Shown here: piece by piece, positions 7,092-14,983 of the stretch
Position numbering within the stretch: position 1 is the first letter of the stretch
How the letters are laid out: each line of letters begins with the position of its first letter
Assembly: GCA_910583755.1 (NCBI GenBank)
Contig: CAJTZO010000040.1
Coordinates: 1-20,859, forward strand
Reading direction: 5' to 3'
Length of the DNA: 20,859 bases
DNA from: an uncultured Clostridia bacterium
GTDB taxonomy: Bacteria > Bacillota > Clostridia > Lachnospirales > Anaerotignaceae
Translations under genes and position numbers: made by a program
The notes under the pieces: generated by a model
The model's input: only the letters and a program-made list of their open reading frames with translations
Database searches by the model: none
What the model was told of the DNA's origin: nothing

Positions 7092-8363
7092 TTATTCTGC
7101 TGCTGCTAAATTAGCTTCCATCATTTCAGCCAGAGCTTGAACACGTGTATCGAACTGTGCTGGTGCAAAGTTACGAGGGTCTGTCTGGTCGCCGTCAAAG
7201 CTTACATATGGCAGACCTGTTCTTTCTTTGATAATTTCAGCAGTTTCTACATTCAAGAAACTCATCAATTTACAGCTTCTGTTCAAGTGGTAAACAATAC
7301 CATCACATTTTCCACCATTTACAATGTTAAGAAGAACATTAACTTTATTTTCCAAGCAAGTATTGATGTAAATTCTTGTATAAGCTTCTGCCATAGAATG
7401 AAGGGAATCATCATGTGCATCATAATGTAAATCCCAAAGTCCTGGATAAGCAGAACCTGTCATAATGCTACCAAGGGATTTCAATGATTTAAATGTGTGT
7501 CCCAAGTATGGCCATACAGCGATACCTTCCCATGTTACACGAGTTTTTTCTGCACCTTTGAATGCATAAATACCAGCTTCAAGGTTTGCTTCTAATTCGT
7601 CAGCAAATTTCTTGAATGTGATTTCCGCATAATCCAAACTTCTACAAGCAACGATTAATGCCATGTAGTTAAATAAATCGAAGCAGTTCAATGGAGATGG
7701 TTTGTAAGAAGACATTTTTGCAATTCTGTTCCATTGATATACAGAACGTTGTGTTTGGTCTTTTACTTCTTGGAATTTTTTGTAGTCAAAAGGTCTACCA
7801 CAAATAACTTCCAACTGAGAAATAGCATTTCTGAATTGGTCAGCAATATATGCTTTTGCATATTCAGGAATAGGCATTGTGTGGTTAAATGGTACGTCGA
7901 TTACGATACAAGGAATATCCAATTCCACTGCAAGGTTTTCATACCATTTTAACAATGTATTACAAATGTTGTTACATGTGATAACTAAGTCAGGCAGTGG
8001 CACTTTTGCTGCTGGAGAGTTAGCGAGTACTTCAGGTGTTTTACCTGTCATAGCTTGTTCTTTTAACAGTTCCATATAGCCCATGTTTACACGACCATAA
8101 GAACAGCAGTCAATAGAATAACCTTTTCTGTCTGCAACTTCTAACATATCCAAAGCGCCTTTTTTTGCGCCGATACCAGCTGCGTGTGTTTCAGGATAAA
8201 TCATAGCAATTCCCATTGTTACACAGAATTCTGGTGGAGCTACAGAAGCAGACCAACAAACTAAGTCGCCTCTTGCTTTTGCATCTCTTGCATCCTGATC
8301 AGCTTTTGCCTGATAGTATGCCAACAATTCTTTTGCTTTCATGCCTTCTGTTGTTATACTCAT
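7092..8363 (-). CDS. lcdA: Lactoyl-CoA dehydratase alpha subunit
   Basis: Larger subunit of the oxygen-sensitive dehydratase, activated by LcdC. I place the start at 8363 (MSITTEGMKAKELL), giving 423 residues: a GAGGG site lies just upstream, the N-terminus fits the known family start, and the extra 33 codons of the open frame overlap the end of lcdC and read as unrelated basic sequence. Family landmarks are CWSASVAPPEFC, CCSYGRVNMGY (C87), ITCNNICNTLLKWYE (C130, C134) and HLNRSCKLMSF (C364). The sequence agrees over long stretches with my recollection of A. propionicum LcdA. The gene is 16 bp after lcdC and 14 bp before lcdB. Confidence 0.95.
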   Translation of the reverse strand: MSITTEGMKAKELLAYYQAKADQDARDAKARGDLVCWSASVAPPEFCVTMGIAMIYPETHAAGIGAKKGALDMLEVADRKGYSIDCCSYGRVNMGYMELLKEQAMTGKTPEVLANSPAAKVPLPDLVITCNNICNTLLKWYENLAVELDIPCIVIDVPFNHTMPIPEYAKAYIADQFRNAISQLEVICGRPFDYKKFQEVKDQTQRSVYQWNRIAKMSSYKPSPLNCFDLFNYMALIVACRSLDYAEITFKKFADELEANLEAGIYAFKGAEKTRVTWEGIAVWPYLGHTFKSLKSLGSIMTGSAYPGLWDLHYDAHDDSLHSMAEAYTRIYINTCLENKVNVLLNIVNGGKCDGIVYHLNRSCKLMSFLNVETAEIIKERTGLPYVSFDGDQTDPRNFAPAQFDTRVQALAEMMEANLAAAE

Positions 8364-8379
8364 TCTAATCCCTCTTTCT

Positions 8380-9165
8380 TCAATTTTTTTGCTTTTTTGC
8401 TTCTTCGTATGCGAACAAAGCCGCACCGAGAGCGCCTGTTGTTTGTGGATTTGGCGCCACAATAACTTCCTTCTTTAATTCTCTTGCAACCGCCCGTACA
8501 ACGCCGGCATTTTTTGCAACACCACCGGTCATAACAACGGCATCTTCCAATCCGCCTCTGTAGGCAAGACCGCACGCCTTACTAGCAACAGATTGATGCA
8601 CACCTTTGATGATGCTGTTTTTGTCAACACCTTTGGAGAGCTGAGAAATCACTTCAGACTCTGCAAATACTGTACAGGTGCTGCTGATAGAAGCCGCCTG
8701 CTCTGCTTTTGCATCACATTCAGCCATATCGTCTATTGTTGTTTCCAGAACCCTTGCCATAACGTCAAGGAATCTGCCTGTGCCTGCTGCACATTTATCA
8801 TTCATAAAAAACTGCTTAACACCACCTCTATTATCTAAGCGAATTGCTTTAGCATCCTGTCCGCCAATGTCAATAATGGTGCGTGCAGTAGGTACCAAAT
8901 GAAATATGCCTTTTGCATGACAACTGATTTCACTAATTTGCTTGTCAGCGTCTTCAAATGCAAAACGACCATAACCAGTTGCGACTAATTTTGTAATATC
9001 AGCTCTTGTCAAACCACTTTTTTGATAAGCCTGCTCTAAAGCTCTTTGTGGGCCAGAGGAACCAGTACCAACCTGAACCACTTCGGCAGCAACGATGCGT
9101 TCACCATCTTCCAAGATAACAACTTTAGAAGAAGCAGAGCCAACATCAACCCCCATTGTATACAT
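8380..9165 (-). CDS. lcdC: 2-hydroxyacyl-CoA dehydratase activator (ASKHA ATPase, archerase)
   Basis: Homodimeric [4Fe-4S] protein of the HgdC/FldI type. ATP hydrolysis drives injection of one low-potential electron into the dehydratase. The 261 residues show the ASKHA nucleotide fold: GVDVGSASSK (phosphate 1), IIDIGGQDAKAI (phosphate 2) and VVMTGGVAKNAGV (adenosine loop). The two cysteines that hold the bridging cluster are C125 (NDKCAAGTG) and C164 (SSTCTVFAESEV). The start at 9165 rather than the ATG three codons later is set by AAGGAGGT 6-7 nt upstream. It is the first gene of the operon, preceded by a dyad touching the ribosome binding site. The symbol follows the operon; the family is certain. 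Confidence 0.95.
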   Translation of the reverse strand: MYTMGVDVGSASSKVVILEDGERIVAAEVVQVGTGSSGPQRALEQAYQKSGLTRADITKLVATGYGRFAFEDADKQISEISCHAKGIFHLVPTARTIIDIGGQDAKAIRLDNRGGVKQFFMNDKCAAGTGRFLDVMARVLETTIDDMAECDAKAEQAASISSTCTVFAESEVISQLSKGVDKNSIIKGVHQSVASKACGLAYRGGLEDAVVMTGGVAKNAGVVRAVARELKKEVIVAPNPQTTGALGAALFAYEEAKKQKN

Positions 9166-9179
9166 GAAATGACCTCCTT

Positions 9180-9199
9180 AAAAACTGTATGCAGTTTTT
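9180..9199 (-). promoter_or_regulatory. Perfect dyad abutting the lcdC ribosome binding site
   Basis: On the minus strand AAAAACTG and CAGTTTTT flank CATA: 8-bp arms with a 4-nt loop. The last base of the stem is directly next to AAGGAGGT. As RNA it is a hairpin that could affect ribosome access; as DNA it could be an operator downstream of the promoter. Confidence 0.5.
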
Positions 9200-9264
9200 A
9201 TTATTTCTGTTTTTTTACTTTTGTATGTATTGCTGTCATTTTTAGTAAAATGCAATAGAAAATA

Positions 9265-9333
9265 CTTATATTTTACAATATAAGCACAATAAAATTACCA
9301 ATGATAAAGAAAAAAAGCATTTTTTATTTATCA
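9265..9333 (-). promoter_or_regulatory. Further dyads in the lcdC leader
   Basis: CTTATATT and AATATAAG (9265-9272 and 9277-9284) form a perfect 8-bp dyad with a 4-nt loop. TGATAAA and TTTATCA (9302-9308 and 9327-9333) form a second dyad with A/T-rich inner pairing. Both fall in the predicted leader of about 170 nt. They are AT-only or nearly so and thus thermally weak. Confidence 0.3.
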
Positions 9334-9342
9334 CTTTCGTTC

Positions 9343-9371
9343 ATTATACCATCTTTAATTCTTGAATGCAA
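9343..9371 (-). promoter_or_regulatory. Promoter of the lcdC-lcdA-lcdB-pct operon
   Basis: Minus strand: -35 TTGCAT (9371-9366), 17-nt spacer, extended -10 TGG-TATAAT (hexamer 9348-9343). A start near 9336 would give a leader of about 170 nt. The -35 is weak but the -10 is perfect and extended. Confidence 0.65.
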
Positions 9372-9772
9372 CTAATATTGTTAAAAATTTATTTTAATTT
9401 TGCAATTTTTTTTATAAAAAATCCATATTCTTTTTCTATGATTTATTTTTTTACACTTTATGGAAAAAAATAGGACTGTTTTCCATTGTTTTTTGATGAT
9501 TCTAATTTTGTTCATATTGTATTTTTATAAAAAAAATTGCTCTCTTTTTTTAGCAATTCTGTAGCTTCATTTTTTATAAAATATGATTTTTTTTTCTCTA
9601 TTGTTACAAATCATTCTTTTTTTCATTTTCAAAATATTTTTCATTCCCTTTGTTAATAATTCTTCAAAAGTTCCAAAAAAGGAAAAAAAAATTTTCATAT
9701 AAAATTATTAAAATGGAATGGCTATTGTTGAAGGATAACAGAATTTACATTTTTTATCAAACTTTGTTTTAA
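9372..9772. other. AT-rich region upstream of the lcdC operon, no gene seen
   Basis: About 400 bp, strongly AT-rich with many A and T runs. I find no credible ORF, tRNA or known RNA. One dyad, AATTGCT against AGCAATT with a loop of mostly T, lies near 9535-9558. The region may hold bendable A-tracts or regulator sites upstream of the operon promoter, but no specific site can be supported. Confidence 0.4.
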
Positions 9773-9819
9773 AAAAATTTGTGGGGTAAAAATATCCAAT
9801 GGACATTTTGTACCCCACA
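9773..9819 (-). terminator. Terminator of map
   Basis: TGTGGGGTA and TACCCCACA (9811-9819 and 9780-9788 on the minus strand) close a long stem. The inner part continues pairing (AAAAT-G-TCC with GGA-T-ATTTT, one G-U pair valid only in minus-strand RNA). AATTTTTTT follows. The orientation and the T-run mark it as the map terminator. Confidence 0.85.
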
Positions 9820-9864
9820 GTGAAATATAGACTGGATAGAATCGTTTTATATTCAAATTTTTAA

Positions 9865-10734
9865 CTATCTTGTTAATACCTCAACACCATTTTCTGTAAT
9901 AGCAACTGTATATTCCCATTGCGCAGATAAAGAACCATCTTCTGTATAAATTGTCCAACCATTATCCGCATCTTGATACACTTGTCTTTTTCCAGCATTT
10001 ATCATAGGCTCTATTGTAAAAACCATCCCCGGTACCAAAAGCATACCTGTATCTTTTTTCCCAACATGACAAACATAAGGTTCTTCATGAAAAGCTAATC
10101 CTACACCATGCCCACCAATTTCTTCCACAACAGCATAACCATTTTGCTTTGCAAGTGTATTTACAGCCTCTCCAACATCGCCCAAATATCCCCATGCTTT
10201 TACTGCTGCTAACCCTGCATTTAAACATTCTTTTGTGACATCTACTAACTTTTTCGCTTCTTCTGATACCTCACCAATACAAAACATACGAGAAGCATCT
10301 GCATAATATCCATTTAATATTGTTGTTACATCTACATTAATAATATCTCCATTTTGCAACACTCTATCTTTATCCGGAATCCCATGGCACACTTCATCAT
10401 TGATAGAAGTACAAACACTTTTCGGAAATCCTTTATAATGTAAAGGCGCAGGAATTCCACCATGTTTTATCGTATATTCATGTACTAATAAATTGATTTC
10501 TTCTGTATTCATACCTTCTTTGATACAATCTGCCACCAAATCCAATACCGCTGTATTTAATTTTCCTGCTTCCCGAATCCCTTCTATTTGTTTCGAAGTT
10601 TTAATAATTTTGTGAGGTGGTACTAATATTCCTTCTTTTTCCATACTTTCTAATTTCTCATCAAATGCCAAATGACATACTTTATATTTTTTATGACTTC
10701 CACACCAACAGGGGTCATTTCTTCCTGCTTTCAT
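9865..10734 (-). CDS. map: Type I methionine aminopeptidase with N-terminal SEC-C zinc motif
   Basis: Cytoplasmic metalloprotease that removes the initiator Met from new proteins. I choose the ATG at 10734 (289 residues) because AAGGAGGAAATACA precedes it; the 20 upstream codons would run through the promoter. Residues 1-22 carry a SEC-C zinc motif (C9, C11, C20, H21: CWCGSHKKYKVCH), as in the long MetAPs of some Firmicutes, which may help ribosome contact. The dinuclear metal ligands are D135, D146, H209, E242 and E274; H117 and H216 are the conserved active-site histidines. The gene is monocistronic, between its own promoter and terminator, and separates the two acrylate operons. No functional link to them is evident. 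Confidence 0.95.
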   Translation of the reverse strand: MKAGRNDPCWCGSHKKYKVCHLAFDEKLESMEKEGILVPPHKIIKTSKQIEGIREAGKLNTAVLDLVADCIKEGMNTEEINLLVHEYTIKHGGIPAPLHYKGFPKSVCTSINDEVCHGIPDKDRVLQNGDIINVDVTTILNGYYADASRMFCIGEVSEEAKKLVDVTKECLNAGLAAVKAWGYLGDVGEAVNTLAKQNGYAVVEEIGGHGVGLAFHEEPYVCHVGKKDTGMLLVPGMVFTIEPMINAGKRQVYQDADNGWTIYTEDGSLSAQWEYTVAITENGVEVLTR

Positions 10735-10759
10735 TGTATTTCCTCCTTCTTTTTTTCCT

Positions 10760-10789
10760 ATCATACCACAACTGAGTAATAAAATCCAA
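10760..10789 (-). promoter_or_regulatory. map promoter
   Basis: Minus strand: -35 TTGGAT (10789-10784), 18-nt spacer, extended -10 TGG-TATGAT (10765-10760). The predicted start near 10753 leaves a short leader of about 19 nt that includes the ribosome binding site. Confidence 0.55.
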
Positions 10790-10814
10790 AACAATTTACA
10801 AATTAAATACGAAA

Positions 10815-10926
10815 AGTTGGCAGTTTGTCAAAAAACCTTGAAAGTGTTACTCTCACTTCTTTCTTAAAAGAGAGAAACAAAGAACTTTTAGCGAAAACTA
10901 CGTTTCCTTAAAAAATATTGATTTTA
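10815..10926. repeat. Diverged dispersed-repeat copy (copy 3, reverse orientation)
   Basis: The reverse complement of this stretch shares an ordered series of blocks with 1720-1790: AAATCAAT, a T-run, GAAA, TAGTTT(T)CGC, GTTCTTTG and AAGAAAGAA, with small indels between. The common order argues against chance in AT-rich DNA. It lacks the GTGGGTTTCAC block that links copies 1 and 2. Confidence 0.5.
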
Positions 10927-11091
10927 TATACAATAAATGCTATTATTAAATTATGAAAAATAAACATATGAACACAACAGCTTATTTTGACATAAGATTA
11001 ATACTATCACTAATGAAGAACTCCACATCTTTAAATATAGGAGTGGCAGAAAATTTCTGTATTCATATTATACAAATAAGGAAGTGAAATT

Positions 11092-11691
11092 ATGGATAAT
11101 ATTATTATAACCATCGGCAGACAATATGGCAGTGGCGGCAGAATGATTGGTCAAAAACTTGCAAAAGATTTAAACATTCCCTGTTATGACAAAGAATTAC
11201 TAACGGTTGCAGCAAAAGAAAGCGGTTTTTCTGAAGAAATATTTAAAACAATGGATGAAAAACCAACCGGTAGCTTTTTATATTCCCTTGTTTCTGGTAC
11301 TTATGGTACCAATCATCTTCCCCTCAATCATAAGCTTTTTTTAGCTCAATTTGATGCAATACGTAGTATTGCAGATAAAGGTTCCTGTGTCATTGTTGGT
11401 CGTTGTGCAGATTATGCTTTAGAAGACTACCCTGTAAAATGTATTAATGTATTTATTCATGCAGATTTACAAGATAGAGTGACTCGTGCCATTGAAGAAT
11501 ATGGCATTTCTCCAGATAGGGCAGAAGAAATGGTGCAAAAAACAGATAAACAACGTGCGAGTTATTACAACTTTTACTCTGACAAAAAATGGGGTGTAGT
11601 AGACCATTATGATATTACATTAGATAGTAGTAAATTAGGAATTGATAATACCGTAGAAATAATAAAATATTTTATTTCATTACATCAATAA
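11092..11691 (+). CDS. Cytidylate-kinase-like P-loop protein
   Basis: A 199-residue protein of the cytidylate kinase-like family common in Clostridia (distinct from housekeeping Cmk). The N-terminus carries a P-loop, TIGRQYGSGGRMIG (G9 to G16), followed by the family motif VGRCADYAL in the middle and an HADLQDRVTR segment in the position of the lid. It probably phosphorylates a nucleotide or similar small molecule, but the substrate of this subfamily is not established. The start is supported by AAGGAAGTGA upstream. It is the only plus-strand gene in the central region and converges on etfA across a shared two-way terminator, so it is not part of the acrylate operons. Confidence 0.85.
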   Translation: MDNIIITIGRQYGSGGRMIGQKLAKDLNIPCYDKELLTVAAKESGFSEEIFKTMDEKPTGSFLYSLVSGTYGTNHLPLNHKLFLAQFDAIRSIADKGSCVIVGRCADYALEDYPVKCINVFIHADLQDRVTRAIEEYGISPDRAEEMVQKTDKQRASYYNFYSDKKWGVVDHYDITLDSSKLGIDNTVEIIKYFISLHQ

Positions 11692-11702
11692 GCATTTTTT
11701 AT

Positions 11703-11740
11703 AAAAAAACCCCCTTGCAAAAATTGCAAGGGGGTTTTTT
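11703..11740. terminator. Bidirectional terminator between the kinase-like gene and etfA
   Basis: A perfect 11-bp stem, CCCCCTTGCAA (11710-11720) with TTGCAAGGGGG (11724-11734), a 3-nt loop, seven A on the left and six T on the right. It serves the plus-strand gene ending at 11691 and the acrC-etfB-etfA operon ending at 11788. Confidence 0.93.
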
Positions 11741-11787
11741 CTATTACACCGTTTGGACACAAATTTCTAATTTTTATTATTATCAGA

Positions 11788-12840
11788 TTACTGAGCAGCT
11801 TTTTCAGCTTTTGCTTTTCTGATAGCTTCAGCTAATTTAGGAAGAATAACTTTTACATCACCAACGATACCTAAATCGGAAACATCAAAGATTGCTGCTG
11901 TATCATTTTTGTTAATGGAAATAACAAGCTCAGAACCTTCCATACCAGCAACGTGCTGAATTGCGCCGGAAATACCACAAGCAAGATATAAGTCAGGTCT
12001 AACTGTTTTACCTGTTTGACCAACTTGACGGTCTTTTTCAATCCAACCAGCATCAACACAAGCTCTGGAAGAACCAACTTCTGCACCAAGTGCATTTGCA
12101 ACATCTCTTACTAAATCGAAGCCTTCTGGGCCACCGATACCACGACCACCGGAAACAATTAATTTTGCTTCTGTCAAGTCGATAGATTTCTTTTCTGCTT
12201 TTACAACTTCCATAATTTCAACATTCATGTCAGCATCTGCAAAAGCAACATCCATTTTAATTATTTCGCCTTTTCTACTTTCGTCTTTTGCAATTCTTTT
12301 CATAACGCCAGGACGAACAGTAGCCATTTGTGGTTTTGTTCTTGGGCACATTAAAGTAGCCATCAAGTTACCACCAAATGCAGGACGAGTCATAAGCAAT
12401 GCTCTTGTAGGGTCTTCACAGCCCATAGATTTTTCTTTTTCAAATTCTTCTTCGGTTTTAGCCATTCTTAAACCAGTACAGTCAGCAACAAGTCCTGTTC
12501 TAACGCGGCTAGCCAATCTAGGAGCAACGTCACGACCAATAGAGGAAGCGCCGAAAAGCATAATTTCTGGGTCGTATTCTTTTACAACTTGTGCCAAAGC
12601 TTTTGTATATGGTTCTGTCACATATTCTTTTAAATATGGATGTTGAATCAAAATAACTTTATCTGCACCATAGTGGAATAATTTGTCAACTTCGCCTTCT
12701 ACACCGTCGCCAAGTAATACAGCAACTACATCGTCTTTCAAATCTTCTTTTAATCTTGTAGCCTCGCCAATCAGCTCAAGTCCAACGTTTTGTACTTTAC
12801 CGCTTCTTTGTTCAACTACTACATATATACCTTTACTCAT
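11788..12840 (-). CDS. etfA: Electron-transfer flavoprotein alpha-type subunit of acryloyl-CoA reductase
   Basis: FAD-binding Etf subunit of 350 residues. The N-terminal half is the alpha/beta domain shared by Etf subunits. The C-terminal half holds the FAD signature: SGGRGIGGPEGFDLV, GSSRACVDAGW, QVGQTGKTVRPDLYLACGIS, GAIQHVAGM and NKNDTAAIF. It passes electrons from NADH, with EtfB, to AcrC for reduction of acryloyl-CoA to propionyl-CoA. In A. propionicum these subunits copurify with the dehydrogenase as one NADH-dependent complex (AcrABC). It is the last gene of the operon, 45 bp after etfB, with AAAGGAGGA as ribosome binding site. I use etfA because I am not certain which Etf subunit is called AcrA and which AcrB. 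Confidence 0.93.
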   Translation of the reverse strand: MSKGIYVVVEQRSGKVQNVGLELIGEATRLKEDLKDDVVAVLLGDGVEGEVDKLFHYGADKVILIQHPYLKEYVTEPYTKALAQVVKEYDPEIMLFGASSIGRDVAPRLASRVRTGLVADCTGLRMAKTEEEFEKEKSMGCEDPTRALLMTRPAFGGNLMATLMCPRTKPQMATVRPGVMKRIAKDESRKGEIIKMDVAFADADMNVEIMEVVKAEKKSIDLTEAKLIVSGGRGIGGPEGFDLVRDVANALGAEVGSSRACVDAGWIEKDRQVGQTGKTVRPDLYLACGISGAIQHVAGMEGSELVISINKNDTAAIFDVSDLGIVGDVKVILPKLAEAIRKAKAEKAAQ

Positions 12841-12885
12841 TGTAGGGTTCTCCTCCTTTAATAATTCTAACGATTTGTTTGTTAA

Positions 12886-13680
12886 TTAGATAATGAATTT
12901 TTCTTCCAATTTGTCAACAATAGCTTTAACAGCTTGTTCAGCAGACAAATCTTTGAGGATTGTACCAGCACCTTTTACTTCTTTTGTGAAGGACTGATAT
13001 ACGTTTGTTGGTGAACCCTTCAAGCCAATCATGTCAAGCTCAAGGTTATCTTTTAAGTCTTCAAAACCAAGTACTTTGATTTCTTTTTCATATGCTTCTA
13101 CAACGCCTCTAACGCTCATATATCTTGGTTGTGCTAATTCAGCGATTGCTGTCAAAAGGCAAGGTGTTTTAATTTTGATGATGTGGTATCCATCTTCAAA
13201 TTGTCTTCTTACAACAAGGTGGTCAGCAGCAACTTCTTGAATATCTTCTACATAAGAAACCTGTGGTAAAGCAAGTTTTTCACCAATCTGTGGACCAACC
13301 TGTGCTGTGTCACCGTCGATAGCCTGACGACCTGTAATAATAACATCATATTCTAATGTTTTTAATGCAGCTGCCAAAATACCAGATGTAGCATATGTAT
13401 CAGAACCACCAAATTCTCTACCAGAAACAAGGATTGCTTCATCACAGCCCATAGCCAATGCTTCTCTTAAAGCAACGTCTGCCTGAGGAGGTCCCATAGA
13501 TACTACTGTAACTGTACTACCAGCCATTTTTTCTTTTAACTGTAATGCAGCTTCAATACCTGTTTTATCATCTGGGTTAATAATACTTGGAACGCCATCT
13601 CTTATCAATGTGCCTGTTTTTGGGTCAATTTTAACTTCAACTGTATCTGGTACTTGTTTAATACATACAACGATTTTCAT
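12886..13680 (-). CDS. etfB: Electron-transfer flavoprotein beta-type subunit of acryloyl-CoA reductase
   Basis: A 264-residue Etf beta subunit that starts at 13680 (MKIVVCIKQVPDT), preceded by AAGGAGA; the 14 codons upstream in frame run through the intergenic gap and are not typical. Family landmarks are the N-terminal VCIKQVPDT, the NPDDKTGIEAAL loop, GxxQAIDGDTAQVGPQ (nucleotide-binding segment) and the late R-Y-M-S-V-R region. In bifurcating Etfs the corresponding subunit binds NADH; whether this one bifurcates cannot be told here, and the characterised A. propionicum reductase was reported not to need ferredoxin. It lies between acrC (49 bp) and etfA (45 bp), one transcription unit. Confidence 0.93.
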   Translation of the reverse strand: MKIVVCIKQVPDTVEVKIDPKTGTLIRDGVPSIINPDDKTGIEAALQLKEKMAGSTVTVVSMGPPQADVALREALAMGCDEAILVSGREFGGSDTYATSGILAAALKTLEYDVIITGRQAIDGDTAQVGPQIGEKLALPQVSYVEDIQEVAADHLVVRRQFEDGYHIIKIKTPCLLTAIAELAQPRYMSVRGVVEAYEKEIKVLGFEDLKDNLELDMIGLKGSPTNVYQSFTKEVKGAGTILKDLSAEQAVKAIVDKLEEKFII

Positions 13681-13729
13681 TATAGTTCTCCTTCCGAAAT
13701 TTTCATATTTAGTTTTCTGCAATTGTCTA

Positions 13730-14869
13730 TCAAACCTTCATAGAACCGGAGATGATCATCTTCATAGCTTCAGAAGTACCTTCATAGATTTCTGTAATTT
13801 TCGCATCTCTCATTGCTCTTTCCACTGGATATTCACGGCAGTAGCCATAGCCACCAAGAAGTTGTACACAAATTCTTGTTACTTCATTTGCTACGTCAGA
13901 AGCAAACAATTTACACATAGCTGCTAATGGTGCATAGTTTTCATGGTTATCTTTTGCTGTAGCAGCTCTCCAAACCATCAATCTAGCTGCATCTACTTTT
14001 GTTTGGCATTCAGCTAATTTGAATTGTGTATTCTGGTATTTGTTGATTGTTCTTCCGCCTTGTTTTCTTTCTTTTACATATTTCATTGCTTCATCAATCG
14101 CACCCTGTGCAATACCTACAGATTGTGCACCAATACCAATACGTCCGCCACCCAATGCTGTCATAGCAATTTTATAGCCCTGTCCTTCTTTACCAAGCAT
14201 TCTGCTTGCAGGTACTCTTACATTTTCATATGTAACAGCACAGTTAGAAGCTGCTCTAATACCCATACGTTCAATGTTTTCACTTACAGAAATACCAGGC
14301 ATTGTTCTGTCAAGTACAAATGCAGACATTCCTCTAGGACCTTTTGATTTATCTGTTAATGCAAATACTACAAAAGTATCAGCAAATCCAGAGTTTGTTG
14401 TAAACATTTTAGAACCATTGATGATATAGTCATCTCCATCTTTATCTGCTGTTGTTTGTACGCCTGCAGCGTCTGTACCAGCATTTGGCTCTGTCAAACC
14501 ATAGCAACCAACTTTTGAACCATCAACCAATGGTCTTAAAAATTCTTGTTTTTGTTCCTCAGTACCAAATTCATTGATACATGCACAGCAAAGAGATGTG
14601 TGTACAGAAAGTGTAATACCTGTGGAAGCATCTACTTTGGACATTTCTTCCATAGCTAATGTATATGTTAATACATCAGCACCCTGTCCGCCATACTCTC
14701 TGGAGTAAGGAATACCGAAAGCACCGATTTTCTGAAGCTTTGCAACTAAATCCTGAGAATATTCCTCAGCTTCGTCCATATCTTTTGCGATTGGTTTAAT
14801 TTCTGTTTCAGCGAAGTTTCTGAATAATTCTTGCTGTAACAATTGTGCTTTTGTTAATTTGAAATCCAT
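13730..14869 (-). CDS. acrC: Acryloyl-CoA reductase catalytic subunit (acyl-CoA dehydrogenase family)
   Basis: A 379-residue FAD enzyme of the acyl-CoA dehydrogenase family, working in the reductive direction on acryloyl-CoA with electrons from the adjacent Etf. The catalytic base is E363 in KITEIYEGTSEAM. Other family motifs are CYGLTEPNAGTDAAG (122-136), the FAD/substrate segment MFTTNSGFADTFVV, and QLLGGYGYCREYPVERAMRDA near the C-terminus. It heads the operon acrC-etfB-etfA, with AGGAGG 8 nt upstream of the ATG and a strong promoter about 160 bp upstream. Taken alone it could be a butyryl-CoA dehydrogenase; lcdABC and pct within 6 kb, and no thiolase, crotonase or hbd gene here, favour acryloyl-CoA. 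The leader is highly structured. Confidence 0.9.
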   Translation of the reverse strand: MDFKLTKAQLLQQELFRNFAETEIKPIAKDMDEAEEYSQDLVAKLQKIGAFGIPYSREYGGQGADVLTYTLAMEEMSKVDASTGITLSVHTSLCCACINEFGTEEQKQEFLRPLVDGSKVGCYGLTEPNAGTDAAGVQTTADKDGDDYIINGSKMFTTNSGFADTFVVFALTDKSKGPRGMSAFVLDRTMPGISVSENIERMGIRAASNCAVTYENVRVPASRMLGKEGQGYKIAMTALGGGRIGIGAQSVGIAQGAIDEAMKYVKERKQGGRTINKYQNTQFKLAECQTKVDAARLMVWRAATAKDNHENYAPLAAMCKLFASDVANEVTRICVQLLGGYGYCREYPVERAMRDAKITEIYEGTSEAMKMIISGSMKV

Positions 14870-14887
14870 TTAATATTCCTCCTATAT

Positions 14888-14934
14888 GTTTAATAAATTT
14901 TAAACAACTGACTTCCTCGTTATCAGTCATTTAA
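14888..14934 (-). promoter_or_regulatory. Two mutually exclusive hairpins before the acrC ribosome binding site
   Basis: In minus-strand RNA, UUAAAUGACUGA (14934-14923) pairs with UCAGUUGUUUAA (14911-14900): 12 bp, including two adjacent G-U pairs possible only in this RNA, with an 11-nt loop containing GAGGAAG. The 3' arm also contains GUUUAA (14905-14900), which can instead pair with UUAAAC (14893-14888), ending 4 nt before AGGAGG. The two folds exclude each other, a layout suited to control of translation. Confidence 0.45.
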
Positions 14935-14983
14935 CTAAAACCGACCTTATGACATAGGCTTTTGCCGAAAAAAAGAGGTCTTT

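Larger units (their letters stand above)
10735..11091. other. Divergent intergenic region between map and the cytidylate-kinase-like gene
   Basis: 357 bp. It holds the map promoter (10760-10789) and a diverged reverse-orientation repeat copy (10815-10926). On the plus strand, TTGACA at 10987-10992 with weak -10 candidates near 11009-11016 may be the promoter of the kinase-like gene. No ORF or RNA gene is evident. Confidence 0.5.

Noticed and set aside
8364..8462. 33-codon N-terminal extension of lcdA
   Set aside because: It overlaps the 3' end of lcdC, reads as basic low-complexity sequence and has no ribosome binding site. The ATG at 8363 has one and matches the family N-terminus.
8360..8575. 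71-residue Arg/Cys-rich minus-strand ORF overlapping the lcdC end
   Set aside because: It is an alternative-frame reading of the conserved lcdC coding sequence, without start signals or recognisable motifs.
4325..9165. 2-hydroxyglutarate or phenyllactate fermentation cluster instead of acrylate pathway
   Set aside because: The dehydratase families are related, but the single-chain pct-type transferase, the close match to recalled A. propionicum LcdA and Pct, and the nearby acryloyl-CoA-reductase-type operon fit lactate better.
11788..13680. Flavin-based electron bifurcation by EtfAB-AcrC
   Set aside because: It cannot be decided from sequence by eye, and the characterised A. propionicum reductase was described as NADH-dependent without ferredoxin. 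Not claimed.
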